Counted from the first letter of the stretch, positions 15,322 through 24,322 are shown. The stretch: DNA of 64,000 bases from an uncultured Oscillospiraceae bacterium (GCA_910584835.1 CAJUEG010000004.1:11013-75012); one strand, 5' to 3'. Made by a program: numbers and translations. The notes: a model not told the origin generated them from the letters alone.

Positions 15322-17016
15322 CTAATCCGGGTTGCGGGCCACGGTGAGCCGGGCGATCACCGCGCTGCCCTCCCCCCGGAAAATGGCAAGGCCGCAGGCC
15401 GGGCCGTAGAGGATGCGCAGGCGCAGGTTCACGTTGGCGATGCCAATATTGCCCGAGGGCTCCCCCGCCATGTCGTAGTCCGGGGAGAGCAGGCGGGCGA
15501 TGTGCGCCTCGTCCTCGGCGGACAGCCCGCCGTCGTTTTCAATCTCCAGGATGAGGAAGCCCCCCTCCAGATACCCCCGCAGGGCCACCCGGCCCTCCCC
15601 AACCGGGTGTATGCCGTGCTCCACCGCGTTCTCGATGACGGGCTGGAGGATGAGCCGGGGCACCCTGCACCCCATCAGCTCCCCGGGCAGGTCTATGTCC
15701 ACCTTCAGCCGCTCGCCGAACCGCTGGGTGACGATGTACAGATAGGCGTTGACATAGCGCATCTCCTCCGCCAGCGGCACCTCGGGCATCCCCTTCCGGT
15801 CCAGCACCGCGTCCAGCACAGTGGACAGCGCCTCGATCATCCTGGACGCCTTCACATCCCCGCTCATCCGGGCCTGCCAGTTGATGCTCTCCAGGGTGTT
15901 GTTCAAAAAGTGGGGGTTGATATGGGCCTGGAGGGCCTTGATCTGGGCGTCCCGCCGGGCCAGCTCCTCCTGATACAGGCAGTCGAACTGGGTCTGGAGC
16001 CGGGCGGACATCTGGTTGAAGGAGTCGGTGAGGTACTCAAACTCCCGGCTGCCGGCGGCGCAGTCGATCTGACGCCCCCACTGGCCCTTCTGTATGTCCG
16101 CCGCGCCCGCCATCAGCGCTTCGATGGGCCGGGAGATCCTCCGCCGGAAAAAGCGGAAGGTGAACAGCAGCAGCAACAGCAGCGACAGCGCCATGGCCCC
16201 CAGCACCCAGCGGTAGGCCCCGAAGCCCGCCAGCAGCGCCTTATAGTCCACCGCCGCCCGCCCCCGCAGGGTGAAGTCCCGGGTCGCCACCGCGTATTCC
16301 AGCGTTTCCTCCCCTGCCTCGGGCGGGGCCTCCCCCTTGACGGTGAGCACTGTGTTTTCCCCCAGCTCCACCGACACCCACGACGCCCAGGCCAGCAGGG
16401 ACAGGTCCTCAAAGTAATAGGGCAAATCCAGCGCCAGGGCCAGCACCCCAATGGGCTCGTAGTCGTGGCCCATCAGGTTGCGCACCAGGTACACCTGGCC
16501 GTCCCGCTCCAAAAAGCCCACGGCGGTATCCAGCGTCCCGGCCAGCGCCGCCACCGCCGGCAGGTCCTCCCGCCAGCGGTCCCTCACCTGCTTTTCCGAC
16601 GACCCGGAGCTGCCGTTCACCACCGTGATGGAGGTCTTATCCGGGCTGTCCGACAGGTAGACCACGGCATAGCGAAAGCGGCTGTCCGACTGGTACAGGC
16701 GGTTGAACAGCCCGTAGCACCGGCGGTAAAACAGGGCGTAGTTCCCGTCCTGGCTGTACTGGCTCCATCCCTCCCGCAGCTCCGGGTCGTAGGAGGGCAG
16801 ACGGGATGCCTCCACGGCGCTCTCCACCCGGTCCGCCCCCATCTGGAGGTTGAGCTGGAACTGCTCCTCAATGGCCTGCCGGGACTGGCGGCCCAGCCCC
16901 AGCGTGAGGTAACCCCCCAGCGCCCCCGCCGCCAGCGCCATGGGCACCAGCCAGCACAGCAGAATAATAAAGGCCATCTGCCCCCGCAGGGAACGTTTGC
17001 GAAACGCCTCCGCCAT
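15322..17016 (-). CDS. Sensor histidine kinase (LytS/YesM type)
   Basis: A 564-aa membrane kinase. Transmembrane segments at about 13-38 and 268-290 enclose an extracytoplasmic sensor domain of roughly 230 residues. A HAMP linker follows, then the phosphoacceptor block (QAHINPHFLNNTLESINWQ), and an ATPase domain with the N-box ENAVEHG and GIGIANV-like glycine motif near the end. These kinases typically pair with YesN regulators and respond to extracellular sugars, sometimes through the binding protein. Its partner is the response regulator at 11064. The gene lies just downstream of the phosphohexomutase terminator and has GGGGAGGGGG upstream of its ATG. Confidence 0.95.
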   Translation of the reverse strand: MAEAFRKRSLRGQMAFIILLCWLVPMALAAGALGGYLTLGLGRQSRQAIEEQFQLNLQMGADRVESAVEASRLPSYDPELREGWSQYSQDGNYALFYRRCYGLFNRLYQSDSRFRYAVVYLSDSPDKTSITVVNGSSGSSEKQVRDRWREDLPAVAALAGTLDTAVGFLERDGQVYLVRNLMGHDYEPIGVLALALDLPYYFEDLSLLAWASWVSVELGENTVLTVKGEAPPEAGEETLEYAVATRDFTLRGRAAVDYKALLAGFGAYRWVLGAMALSLLLLLLFTFRFFRRRISRPIEALMAGAADIQKGQWGRQIDCAAGSREFEYLTDSFNQMSARLQTQFDCLYQEELARRDAQIKALQAHINPHFLNNTLESINWQARMSGDVKASRMIEALSTVLDAVLDRKGMPEVPLAEEMRYVNAYLYIVTQRFGERLKVDIDLPGELMGCRVPRLILQPVIENAVEHGIHPVGEGRVALRGYLEGGFLILEIENDGGLSAEDEAHIARLLSPDYDMAGEPSGNIGIANVNLRLRILYGPACGLAIFRGEGSAVIARLTVARNPD

Positions 17017-17080
17017 GGCACAGACCCCCTCCCCTTCTCATTTTCCATATGATACCACAGATTGGCCGGGCTTTCCAGCG

Positions 17081-17106
17081 CAAAACGGGGGCCTTGCGGC
17101 CCCCGT
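17081..17106 (-). terminator. Terminator after the phosphohexomutase gene
   Basis: A 9-bp stem (17085-17093 with 17098-17106) with a TTGC loop; on the minus strand TTTTGC follows. It separates the phosphorylase/mutase transcript from the sensor-kinase gene. Confidence 0.75.
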
Positions 17107-17111
17107 CCGAT

Positions 17112-18545
17112 TCACTCGATATTCCGCCCCGCCAGGCCCAGGAAGCGCTCCATGCAGGCGGCGGTTTCTGCGGCCTTGTCCATGGTGTTCATCTCGCAGA
17201 ACACCCGCAGCAGGGGCTCCGTGCCGGAGAACCGGGCCAGCACCCAGCCGCCGTCCTTAAAGTAGACCTTGCAGCCGTCGGCGTAGCTCACCTTTTCCAC
17301 CTCCAGCCCGAAGTCGGGCAGCTGCCTGTCCTCCATCAGCAGCTTGTTGATGCGCTCCTTCTCCGCCTGGGAGAAGCGGTAGCCCCGCTCGGCCATCTCA
17401 AAGGCGCCGTAGCGCTCCACAATCTCCTGATAGATTTCCGAAAGCCTCCGGCCCGTGGTGGCCAGCATCTCTACCAGCAGGGACGCGGCGTAGATGCCGT
17501 CCTTGCCCTGAATGTGCCCCCGCACCGTCAGGCCGCCGGAGCTCTCCCCGCCGATCACCGCCCCGGTCTGGGCCATCTTGCCCGACACGTGCTTGAAGCC
17601 CACCGGTACCTCGTAGCAGGTCTCGCCGAACTCCGCCGCGATGGCGTCCAGCAGGTGGGTGGTGGCGATGTTGCGCACCGCCGCCCCGTGCCAGCCCTTG
17701 TAGCGCAGCAGGTAGTAGTACAGCAGCACCAAAATCTTGTTGGGGTGGAGGAACTCCCCCCGGTCGTCGATGACGCCCAGCCGGTCGGCGTCGCCGTCGG
17801 TGGCGATGCCGATGTCGCAGCCGTTCTCCTCCACAAAGGACTGCAGGCCGATGAGGGTCTTGCTGTTGGGTGCGGGGAGGCGTCCGCCGAACAGGGCGTC
17901 CCGCCGCTCGTGGATCACGTCCACGTCGCACCGGGCGGTGATGAGGATGGTGCTCAGGGCGGTCTTGGACACGCCGAACATGGGGTCCAGCACCACCTTC
18001 AGCCCCCGGGCGCGGATGGCGTCCATGTTCACCGAGCGGATGATGGAGTCGATATAGGCGTTCATGGGGTCCACGATCTGGATCTGGCCGGTGCGGATGC
18101 CCTCCTCATAGGGCACCGCCGGGATATCCCCGTCCGGCAGGGCGGCGATATACTCCTCGATGCTGGCGGTGACCCCCTCGTCGGCGTCCCGGCCCCCCCT
18201 GGTGAACACCTTGACGCCGTTATACAGCGCCGGATTGTGGCTGGCGGTGACCGCCATGCCGTAGGGCAGCTCGTAGTAGCGCACGGCGAACATGATGAGG
18301 GGGGTGGGGGCCTCCCGCTCTACCACCATGCAGGGCACGCCCGCCCCGGCCATCACCTCGGCGGCCCAGTGGGCGGCCTCCTTGGAGAGGAACCGGCGGT
18401 CGTAGCCCGCCAGGAAGCCCCGCTGGGCCACCCCCTCGTCCTTCATCTTCCGGGCCAGGGCGCAGGTCAGCCTCTGGACGTTGGCCTTGGTAAAGCCGTC
18501 CCCGATGATGGCCCGCCAGCCGCCGGTTCCAAATTCAATGCTCAT
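17112..18545 (-). CDS. Phosphohexomutase (phosphoglucomutase/phosphomannomutase family)
   Basis: A 477-aa alpha-D-phosphohexomutase. The phosphoserine loop is TASHNP (S102), the metal loop ATDGDADRLG (about 245), the sugar loop GGESSGG, and the phosphate-binding loop RFSGTEP near the C-terminus; all four domains are complete. It overlaps the upstream GH94 gene by the four bases ATGA, so the two products are made together. The logical role is to convert the hexose 1-phosphate released by the phosphorylase into a hexose 6-phosphate. If the phosphorylase acts on chitobiose, the substrate would be GlcNAc 1-phosphate rather than Glc 1-phosphate. Confidence 0.94.
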   Translation of the reverse strand: MSIEFGTGGWRAIIGDGFTKANVQRLTCALARKMKDEGVAQRGFLAGYDRRFLSKEAAHWAAEVMAGAGVPCMVVEREAPTPLIMFAVRYYELPYGMAVTASHNPALYNGVKVFTRGGRDADEGVTASIEEYIAALPDGDIPAVPYEEGIRTGQIQIVDPMNAYIDSIIRSVNMDAIRARGLKVVLDPMFGVSKTALSTILITARCDVDVIHERRDALFGGRLPAPNSKTLIGLQSFVEENGCDIGIATDGDADRLGVIDDRGEFLHPNKILVLLYYYLLRYKGWHGAAVRNIATTHLLDAIAAEFGETCYEVPVGFKHVSGKMAQTGAVIGGESSGGLTVRGHIQGKDGIYAASLLVEMLATTGRRLSEIYQEIVERYGAFEMAERGYRFSQAEKERINKLLMEDRQLPDFGLEVEKVSYADGCKVYFKDGGWVLARFSGTEPLLRVFCEMNTMDKAAETAACMERFLGLAGRNIE

Positions 18546-20941
18546 TCTATCTTGCTCCTTCCCATGATGACCGTGACCTCGTTGACGCTCCCCGCCTCCC
18601 GGGCGGGGATCAGTCCGTCCACGGCCTGTCCGTTGCAGGTGACGGACGCCACCCCCTTCTCCACGCCGTCCGGGTTATGCACCGTGATGTGGTAGACCGC
18701 CCCCCTCCACACCCGGGTGACCTGGAAGCTCTTCCAGTCCGCCGGAACGCAGGGGTCGATGAGCAGCCCCCCGAACCGGGGCCGCACCCCCAAGATGTAC
18801 CGGGTGGCGGCGAAGTAGCTCCAGCCGCCGGAGCCGGTCATGAACGGGTGCCGCGCCCGGCCGAATGCGGAGTGGTCGGGCCCCATCACAAACTGGCAGT
18901 AGGAATAGGGTTCGCTCTGCCGCACCTCTATTTTATCATTTTGCGCGGCGGGACACAAGGCCCGATAGAATTTTATGGCCCGCTCCCCCCTGCCCAGCAT
19001 GGCCTCGGCGCACCAGGCCCAGGGGTTGGAGTGGGAGAAGATGGAGCCGTTCTCCTTGACCCCCGGATACACCCGTGTGATGAAGCCGATGGCGTCGTCC
19101 GGTTTGGTGTAGGAGGGGGCGTTGAGCCGCAGGCCGTAGTCCGTATACAGGTACTTGTCCACCGCGTCCATGGCGCGGACGGCCCGTTCGCCCCGGGCCG
19201 CGCCGGACAGCACCGCCCACACATTGCTCTCCAGGTGCACCCGGCCCTCCGCATCGGCATGGGTGCCGATCTTCCGCCCGTCGGCGGTGATGCCCCGGAG
19301 GTACCACTCCCCGTCCCACAGCTCCCGCTGGCAGGTCTCAATGACGGTTTGCCGCATGGCCTCGTAATGCCCGGCGTCCCCGTCCCTGCCCAGGGCTCGG
19401 GCCGCGTCCACAAAATGGCCCAGCGCCCACACGTGGAGAAAGGACACCATGGCGCTCTCCCCGCCCCCCAGGTTCAGGCAGTCGTTCCAGTCCGCCCGCA
19501 GCCCCTTGCAGATGCCGTGCGGGCCCACCTGGGCGGCGGAGAAGTCCAGGATTTTTTTCAGGTGCTCATATACCGTGCCCTCGCCCCCGTCGGCGTAGCC
19601 CACCCTCTCGTCGAAAAAGGACAGCTCCCCGGTCTCCCGGACGTACTCCGCCGCCGCCGCCACCAGCCACAGCGCGTCGTCGGCACAGGCGTCGGCCAGG
19701 CCGTGGACAATGGTGTCCTTGTCCGGGGTGGGGATAACGGTGGGGGATTTGAAGGCAGGCTTCTCGGGCTGGGGCCCGAACCAGGCCGGGTCGAAGAGGT
19801 GCAGGCCGTAGCCGGAGCTGGTCAGCCCCTGCATGAGCTGGAGGATGCGCTTTTTGCAGCCATCCGGGTTGGAGTGGGGGATGGTCATGGCGTCCTGGGC
19901 GGTGTCCCGGTAGCCCAGCCCCGTGCGCCCCCCCACCTCGATGAAGGAGGCGAACCGGGAGAACATCACGTTGATTTCGCTCTGGTACAGCGTCCAGGTA
20001 TTGAGCATCACGTCCATGTCCGGGTCGGGGGTGGACACCTGGAGCCTGGACAGCTTTTCCTCCCAGAACCGGGCCAGGTCGGCCCGGGCTGCGTCCACCG
20101 CCGCGGGGTCGCGGTACTTCTCCCGGACCCGCCTGCCCTCTTCAGCGCCGCCCTCCCCCAGCATCCAGGTCAGCCGGGCCGCCTCGCCGGGTGCCAGGGT
20201 GAGGCGCTTTTGCAGCACGGCGCAGTGGTTGCCACCCTTCTCAAAGGAGGAGAAGCACGCCCCCCGCTCCACCGCCAGGGGGTTGGTCTCGGTGCGGTAG
20301 GGGCCGATAAAGCTGTCCCGGAGGCAGTCGAAGCCGTCCGGCTCAAAGGACGCGGCCATGAACTGATGGGCGCCCTCGTAAAACAGCTCATAGTCGATGA
20401 CGCCGTCCTCACAGGCGCTCCCGGCGCAGTACAGCGACATCTGAAAGTTCTGGTTGTCGATGGGAATCTGGTGATAGGCGAACTCGGCGTAGGAGTAGAC
20501 GCTCAGCCGCCGCGCCCGGCCCGAGGCGTTCTCCAGCGCCAGGTCCCACAGCTCCACATTCTCCCCCCGGGGGATGAACAGGGTCTGGGCGGCGTTCACG
20601 CCGTTTCTGGTGCACTCATATACGGAATAGCTCAGCCCATGGCGGCAGCGGTAGTGCTCCAGCGGCCCGCCGCAGGGCTGCCAGGACACGGACCAGTACT
20701 CCCCCGTGTCGTCGTCCCGGAGATAGATGTAGTGGCCGGGTCGGTCCATGGGCACGCCGTTGGGCCGGAAGCGGGTGATTCGGTGGTGCTCCGGGCTTTT
20801 ATAGAAAAGATAGCCCCCGGCGGTGTGGTTGATTACGGCGGCCATGTCCTCCACGCCCAGGTAATTGGTCCAGGATACCGGCACATCCACCCGGTCGATG
20901 ACATACTCCCTGTTTTCCCGGTCAAAGTGTCCGTAGTTCAC
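18542..20941 (-). CDS. chbP: GH94 glycoside phosphorylase, probably N,N'-diacetylchitobiose phosphorylase
   Basis: A 799-aa cytoplasmic inverting phosphorylase. The start is a GTG at 20941 (VNYGHFDREN, the family's usual N-terminus) with GGGGGGA upstream; the frame to 21016 crosses the promoter. The N-terminal beta-sandwich contains NYLG and NHTAGGY. The alpha/alpha barrel contains SRFASFIEVGGRTGLGYRD and the catalytic motif ADWNDCLN (D484), then GGGES. From memory, stretches such as RPGHYIYLRDDD and the GLGYRDTAQDA block match Vibrio chitobiose phosphorylase better than cellobiose phosphorylase. Reaction inferred: (GlcNAc)2 + phosphate to GlcNAc 1-phosphate + GlcNAc. Cellobiose remains possible. 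Confidence 0.85.
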   Translation of the reverse strand: MNYGHFDRENREYVIDRVDVPVSWTNYLGVEDMAAVINHTAGGYLFYKSPEHHRITRFRPNGVPMDRPGHYIYLRDDDTGEYWSVSWQPCGGPLEHYRCRHGLSYSVYECTRNGVNAAQTLFIPRGENVELWDLALENASGRARRLSVYSYAEFAYHQIPIDNQNFQMSLYCAGSACEDGVIDYELFYEGAHQFMAASFEPDGFDCLRDSFIGPYRTETNPLAVERGACFSSFEKGGNHCAVLQKRLTLAPGEAARLTWMLGEGGAEEGRRVREKYRDPAAVDAARADLARFWEEKLSRLQVSTPDPDMDVMLNTWTLYQSEINVMFSRFASFIEVGGRTGLGYRDTAQDAMTIPHSNPDGCKKRILQLMQGLTSSGYGLHLFDPAWFGPQPEKPAFKSPTVIPTPDKDTIVHGLADACADDALWLVAAAAEYVRETGELSFFDERVGYADGGEGTVYEHLKKILDFSAAQVGPHGICKGLRADWNDCLNLGGGESAMVSFLHVWALGHFVDAARALGRDGDAGHYEAMRQTVIETCQRELWDGEWYLRGITADGRKIGTHADAEGRVHLESNVWAVLSGAARGERAVRAMDAVDKYLYTDYGLRLNAPSYTKPDDAIGFITRVYPGVKENGSIFSHSNPWAWCAEAMLGRGERAIKFYRALCPAAQNDKIEVRQSEPYSYCQFVMGPDHSAFGRARHPFMTGSGGWSYFAATRYILGVRPRFGGLLIDPCVPADWKSFQVTRVWRGAVYHITVHNPDGVEKGVASVTCNGQAVDGLIPAREAGSVNEVTVIMGRSKIE

Positions 20942-20987
20942 GGCGCGTTCCCCCCTGTTTGGTATATTTCGCCACTGTTTCACCTTC

Positions 20988-21015
20988 ATTATACCAACCG
21001 CCGGGGGATTTTCCA
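20988..21015 (-). promoter_or_regulatory. Promoter of the GH94/phosphohexomutase unit
   Basis: On the minus strand TATAAT (20988-20993) lies 16 bases downstream of TGGAAA (21010-21015), about 47 bases before the GTG start. Confidence 0.6.
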
Positions 21016-21165
21016 TGGCGTTTCATGCGTTCTGTTGACGCTGGTTGCCCACTCGGCTTTGGGGCGGTTCTCCGCTGCCCCTGCCAGCCCCCCGGCCCGC
21101 CGACGCGCCAAGCCCGCCTCCATCCAGGCTCCCCCAGCGGGCGGGCGGGTCACGCCGCGCAAATT

Positions 21166-21702
21166 CTACAGCGCGGTTCCCTTCCCGGGGACAAAGAGCC
21201 GCCCCACGTCAACCCCTTCGCAGCCCAGGAGCTTGACCTTCCGCTCCAGGCCGCCCGCGTAGCCGGTCAGGTTCCCGTCTTTCCCCACCACCCGGTGGCA
21301 GGGGACCAGAATGGACACCGGGTTATGCCCCACGGCCCCGCCCACCGCCTGGGCGGACATACGGGCCAGCCCCCGCTCCGCCGCGATTTGGGCGGCAAGC
21401 TCCCCGTAAGTGACGGTTTCCCCGTAGGGAATCCGCCGCAGAAGCTCCCACACCGCCAGCTGGAACGGCGTGCCAATCATATGGACGGGGGGCATGAAAT
21501 CCGGCTCCCGCCCGGAGAAGTAGACGTCCAGCCAGCGTCTGGTCTGGCCGAAAACCGCCGTCTCCCGCTCCTCGTGCTCCCGGGCGAGGCCCAGGGCACA
21601 GTATTTTCCCCCCTTGAACCACAGCCCGGTCAGGCCGAGCTCATCGCAGACCAGGAGAACCTCCCCCAGCGGGGTCTGACAGGCGCTTGTGTACTGCATC
21701 AT
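21166..21702 (-). CDS. ogt: Methylated-DNA--protein-cysteine S-methyltransferase
   Basis: A 178-aa suicide DNA-repair protein that transfers an alkyl group from O6-alkylguanine to its own cysteine. The active-site motif is PCHRVVG (about residues 135-141), preceded by the helix-turn-helix region (FQLAVWELLRRIPYGETVTYG) and followed by the LTGYAGG loop. I choose the ATG at 21702 because GAGGGAGG lies five bases before it; the frame continues to 21858 but without a ribosome site. An ATG at 21699 is equally placed. It is a single gene, with no repair neighbours. Confidence 0.93.
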   Translation of the reverse strand: MMQYTSACQTPLGEVLLVCDELGLTGLWFKGGKYCALGLAREHEERETAVFGQTRRWLDVYFSGREPDFMPPVHMIGTPFQLAVWELLRRIPYGETVTYGELAAQIAAERGLARMSAQAVGGAVGHNPVSILVPCHRVVGKDGNLTGYAGGLERKVKLLGCEGVDVGRLFVPGKGTAL

Positions 21703-22017
21703 TGCCGCCTCCCTCTTGTCAGGAATGTTCATCCACCGCCCCAAACGGCCTTCCGGGCGGCCTGCCCGGCCTTTTGCGCTGAAACGCTCCGCCGCGTATG
21801 ATCTCCCTGCCATGAATATCGGCTCTCCAAATATCGCCGCCGGGATTTTCCTCGGCAATGGATTGGTGATATACTTCCACTAAAATACCATGAACGGGGG
21901 AAGAAATCAAACCTTTTCTTATGTCTGGAGGCGGTATCATGACCGACTTTTCAAAAAGCTGATGGAGGAGGCGCTGGACTTAAAGCTGACCGCCCCTTCC
22001 ACCGAACAGGACGGGAA
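21703..22017. other. Gap between ogt and a recombinase remnant
   Basis: It holds the ogt upstream region and, from about 21960, a frame (LMEEALDLKLTAPSTEQDGK) that may be an earlier part of the broken recombinase in a different reading phase. No other feature was seen. Confidence 0.4.
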
Positions 22018-22386
22018 ATGGTTCGCGGCGAGAGCCGTCTGGATATTGACCTCCTCAACGACCTTGTGAGCAAGGCCAAACAGAAAACCCAAACTTTATC
22101 CGCAACTGTGGACGCCGCCAAACTGGAGCTTGAACAGCATTTGGAAAGCTCGGATGTAGAGATACAGGAGTACGAAAGGATTAAAAGCTGGGCCGATTTA
22201 TACGACACTTGCACATTCTACGAGAAAAAGATGATTATATCCCAGTTTATCAAATCCGTTTATGTTTATCGGGACTACACGCTGGAAATCGAGTTTAACG
22301 TCTCCTTTGAGGACTTTAAGACGATGGCTACCGAGTGTCAGGAGCAGGGCCGAAATAAAGACCCCCTTGTGTATGTCACCGCATAA
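22018..22386 (+). pseudogene. C-terminal remnant of a large serine recombinase
   Basis: A 122-aa frame matches only the extreme C-terminus of mobile-element recombinases: a coiled-coil stretch (about 10-60) followed by a block resembling WADLYDTCTFYEKKMIISQF, then YVYRDYTLEIEFN. The catalytic resolvase domain and zinc ribbon are missing. No ribosome site suits the first ATG. It is most simply the residue of an element that once sat beside ogt. The sequence is AT-richer than the chromosomal genes to its left. Confidence 0.75.
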
Positions 22387-22389
22387 AAA

Positions 22390-22416
22390 GGCAGACTTGC
22401 AAATTGCAAGTCTGCC
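22390..22416. terminator. Palindromic stem-loop after the recombinase remnant
   Basis: Two perfect 13-base arms (22390-22402 and 22404-22416) around one base; preceded by AAAA on the plus strand, giving CTTTTT on the minus strand. A terminator for the convergent msrC operon is likely. Confidence 0.6.
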
Positions 22417-22500
22417 AATGGCTTACCACTACGAAATCACTATTTTCGGAAAGCGTTGCAGCACAACATTCTTAGAGGCCCGCCGTATATACTGCCCCTT

Positions 22501-22953
22501 TTATTGCCAGACTTCCGCTTCTAAAATTCCCACGAACGCTTCCAGGCCAGCCTGGTCGTCCTCCGTAAAGCGTCCGATGTGCGGACTGTCTATATCCAAG
22601 ACGCCAATGACGTTTCTGTCCGTCCGAATAGGCACCACGATCTCAGAGTTGGATGCGCTGTCGCAGGCAATGTGCCCGGGGAACTGGTGGACGTCCCTTA
22701 CCAGCTGCGTCCTGCCCTCTGCCACAGCGGTTCCACACACGCCCCGTCCTATCGGGATCTCGATGCAGGCAGGCTTGCCCTGAAAGGGGCCCAGCACCAA
22801 GGTGCTGCCCTCCAGCAGGTAGAACCCCGCCCAGTTGAGACCGTCCAGTGTGTGGTAGAGCAGGGCCGCGGCGTTGGCTAGATTGGCAGTTTGATGGGGT
22901 ACGCCGTGGATCAGCGCCGAGAGCTGGGCATTCAGTGCTCCATAGTCTGTCAT
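22501..22953 (-). CDS. msrC: Free methionine-(R)-sulfoxide reductase (GAF domain)
   Basis: A 150-aa single GAF-domain enzyme that reduces free methionine-R-sulfoxide in the cytoplasm. The three cysteines of the family are in place: GKPAC, GVCGTA and HIACDS (about residues 74, 84 and 108). FPGHIACDSASNSEIVVPI is the family signature. The start codon overlaps the flavin-reductase stop by four bases (ATGA). It is the last gene of a three-gene operon with a flavin reductase-like protein and a HAD phosphatase, which suggests a housekeeping redox/repair role. Confidence 0.93.
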   Translation of the reverse strand: MTDYGALNAQLSALIHGVPHQTANLANAAALLYHTLDGLNWAGFYLLEGSTLVLGPFQGKPACIEIPIGRGVCGTAVAEGRTQLVRDVHQFPGHIACDSASNSEIVVPIRTDRNVIGVLDIDSPHIGRFTEDDQAGLEAFVGILEAEVWQ

Positions 22954-23510
22954 TTCAGCTTCATCCCGTCCTGAAAGGCATTGCCTACCTTCTCGCCCAG
23001 CACATGGTAGGCACTGTTGATAGGGTCAAACACAATGGGGGCCAGCTTGGACACGTCCACCTTGCCATCCGGGGTAAGGACACTCTCGTCTACGCTCACA
23101 TTGACAATCTCACCCACCAGGCGGCAGTTTTCCGGGTCATAGCTGATGAGCTTACACTCCACCGCCATGGCCAGCTCGTCGATGAGCGGGGCGTCCACAA
23201 ACTCGCTTTTTGTGGTGTGGAATCCGGCCTTTTTTAGCTTGTCGGGCACATCATTGGCAGACACCACACCCACATAGTCGCACTCCGCCACGTGGGCGGC
23301 GTCGGCCATGCTGACGGTGAACGCCTTGCGCTCCAGGATGTTCTTCGTGGTCTTGTGGCCCGCGCTCAGGCACATGGACAGTTCGTTTGCCTCGCTGATG
23401 CCGCCCCAGGCGGCGTTCATGGCGTCCGGCGTGCCGTCCGGGCCGTAGGTTGCGATGATGAACACCGGCTGGGGGTAGGTGTAGGGCTTGGCTCCAAAGT
23501 TTTTCCGCAT
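22950..23510 (-). CDS. Flavin reductase-like (FMN-binding split barrel) protein
   Basis: A 186-aa protein of the flavoredoxin/flavin-reductase-like family. The N-terminal block (PQPVFIIATYGPDGTPDAMNAAW) and the KTTKNILERKAFTVSM stretch are typical FMN-binding elements. Members reduce flavin or act as small flavoproteins. It is translationally coupled to msrC downstream, so it may supply reducing power or simply share regulation. No membrane segment. Start ATG at 23510, with GAGGA upstream. Confidence 0.88.
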   Translation of the reverse strand: MRKNFGAKPYTYPQPVFIIATYGPDGTPDAMNAAWGGISEANELSMCLSAGHKTTKNILERKAFTVSMADAAHVAECDYVGVVSANDVPDKLKKAGFHTTKSEFVDAPLIDELAMAVECKLISYDPENCRLVGEIVNVSVDESVLTPDGKVDVSKLAPIVFDPINSAYHVLGEKVGNAFQDGMKLK

Positions 23511-23523
23511 GGTGGTATCCTCC

Positions 23524-24189
23524 TCAATTTATTTTGAAAATCAGCTCCATCGCCTGGAGCAAATCGTTGGCGGTATCTACGCCGTCATGCCCGATCCGGC
23601 CCCGCAGGAGCAGTATGGGACGGATGCCGGCCGCCCGGGCCCCGATCACATCGGTGTCGTAGGAGTCCCCGATGTGGAGGGCCTCGTCCGGCGCGCAGCC
23701 GCTGCACTGCAGGGCTTCGTCAAAAATTTCTCGGTGGGGTTTGTATGCCCGGACTGTGTCCGCACTGATCACGCCTGCGGCGTTCAGGCCGTTTTGCGCT
23801 AAGGCCCGCTCCATGTATGGCAGGCCGTTGTTGGTGATGATATAGATGGGGACGGGGCATCGCTCAAAAAAGGCGCGGGCGTCCGGGAATACCGGGGCGT
23901 TGACCCAGTGGCGGCGTATCAGCTCCCGCAGGGCGGCGGGATCATCCGCCAGGTCAAGCTGTGCTTCCATGTCTATGATCAGCCGGTCCACGATCTCATC
24001 CTCCGTGAGATAGCTGTCCAGGTAGCTGTCCGCCTCATAGCGGCGGCGGTTGTCCAGGATGAACCGCTGGACCTGTTTGGGGTCGTGGACAGCGCTGTTT
24101 TTGCAGATGCGGCGGACGATTTCCCCCATCTCCTGGCTGCGCTCGTCCACAGTGGTGCCCATATAGTCGATGAAAACTGCTTTGGTCAT
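23524..24189 (-). CDS. HAD-superfamily hydrolase with an altered catalytic loop
   Basis: A 221-aa haloacid-dehalogenase-type phosphatase with a helical cap. Motif I reads FIDYMGTTVDE: the nucleophile Asp (residue 8) is present but the usual second Asp, two positions on, is Met. Motif II is YIITNNG, the motif III lysine lies in VRAYKPHREIF, and motif IV is HIGDSYDTDVIGA. Substitution at the second Asp is known in phosphonatase-type HAD enzymes (DxAGT). I start at the ATG at 24189; the frame to 24234 lacks a ribosome site. First gene of the operon with the flavoprotein and msrC. Confidence 0.88.
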   Translation of the reverse strand: MTKAVFIDYMGTTVDERSQEMGEIVRRICKNSAVHDPKQVQRFILDNRRRYEADSYLDSYLTEDEIVDRLIIDMEAQLDLADDPAALRELIRRHWVNAPVFPDARAFFERCPVPIYIITNNGLPYMERALAQNGLNAAGVISADTVRAYKPHREIFDEALQCSGCAPDEALHIGDSYDTDVIGARAAGIRPILLLRGRIGHDGVDTANDLLQAMELIFKIN

Positions 24190-24322
24190 GCTGACGCCTC
24201 TTTTCTGAAATGGATTGCTATGTCCCACCGGCAATTTCTATTATTCCCAGTATAACACACTTCCCGCCCTGCGTCGAGGGGCATCTCCAGATCGACTGCA
24301 GTGCTACGCATTTAAAAGCAAG

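Noticed and set aside
18677..21262. An 861-aa open frame on the plus strand opposite the GH94 gene (and similar long frames opposite the dehydratase, permease and binding-protein genes)
   Set aside because: These are GC-rich mirror frames full of Pro, Gly, His and Arg runs with no domain and no ribosome site; the opposite strand encodes clear enzymes.
22018..22386. A functional small coiled-coil gene
   Set aside because: It matches only the C-terminus of serine recombinases and has no ribosome site, so it is a remnant.
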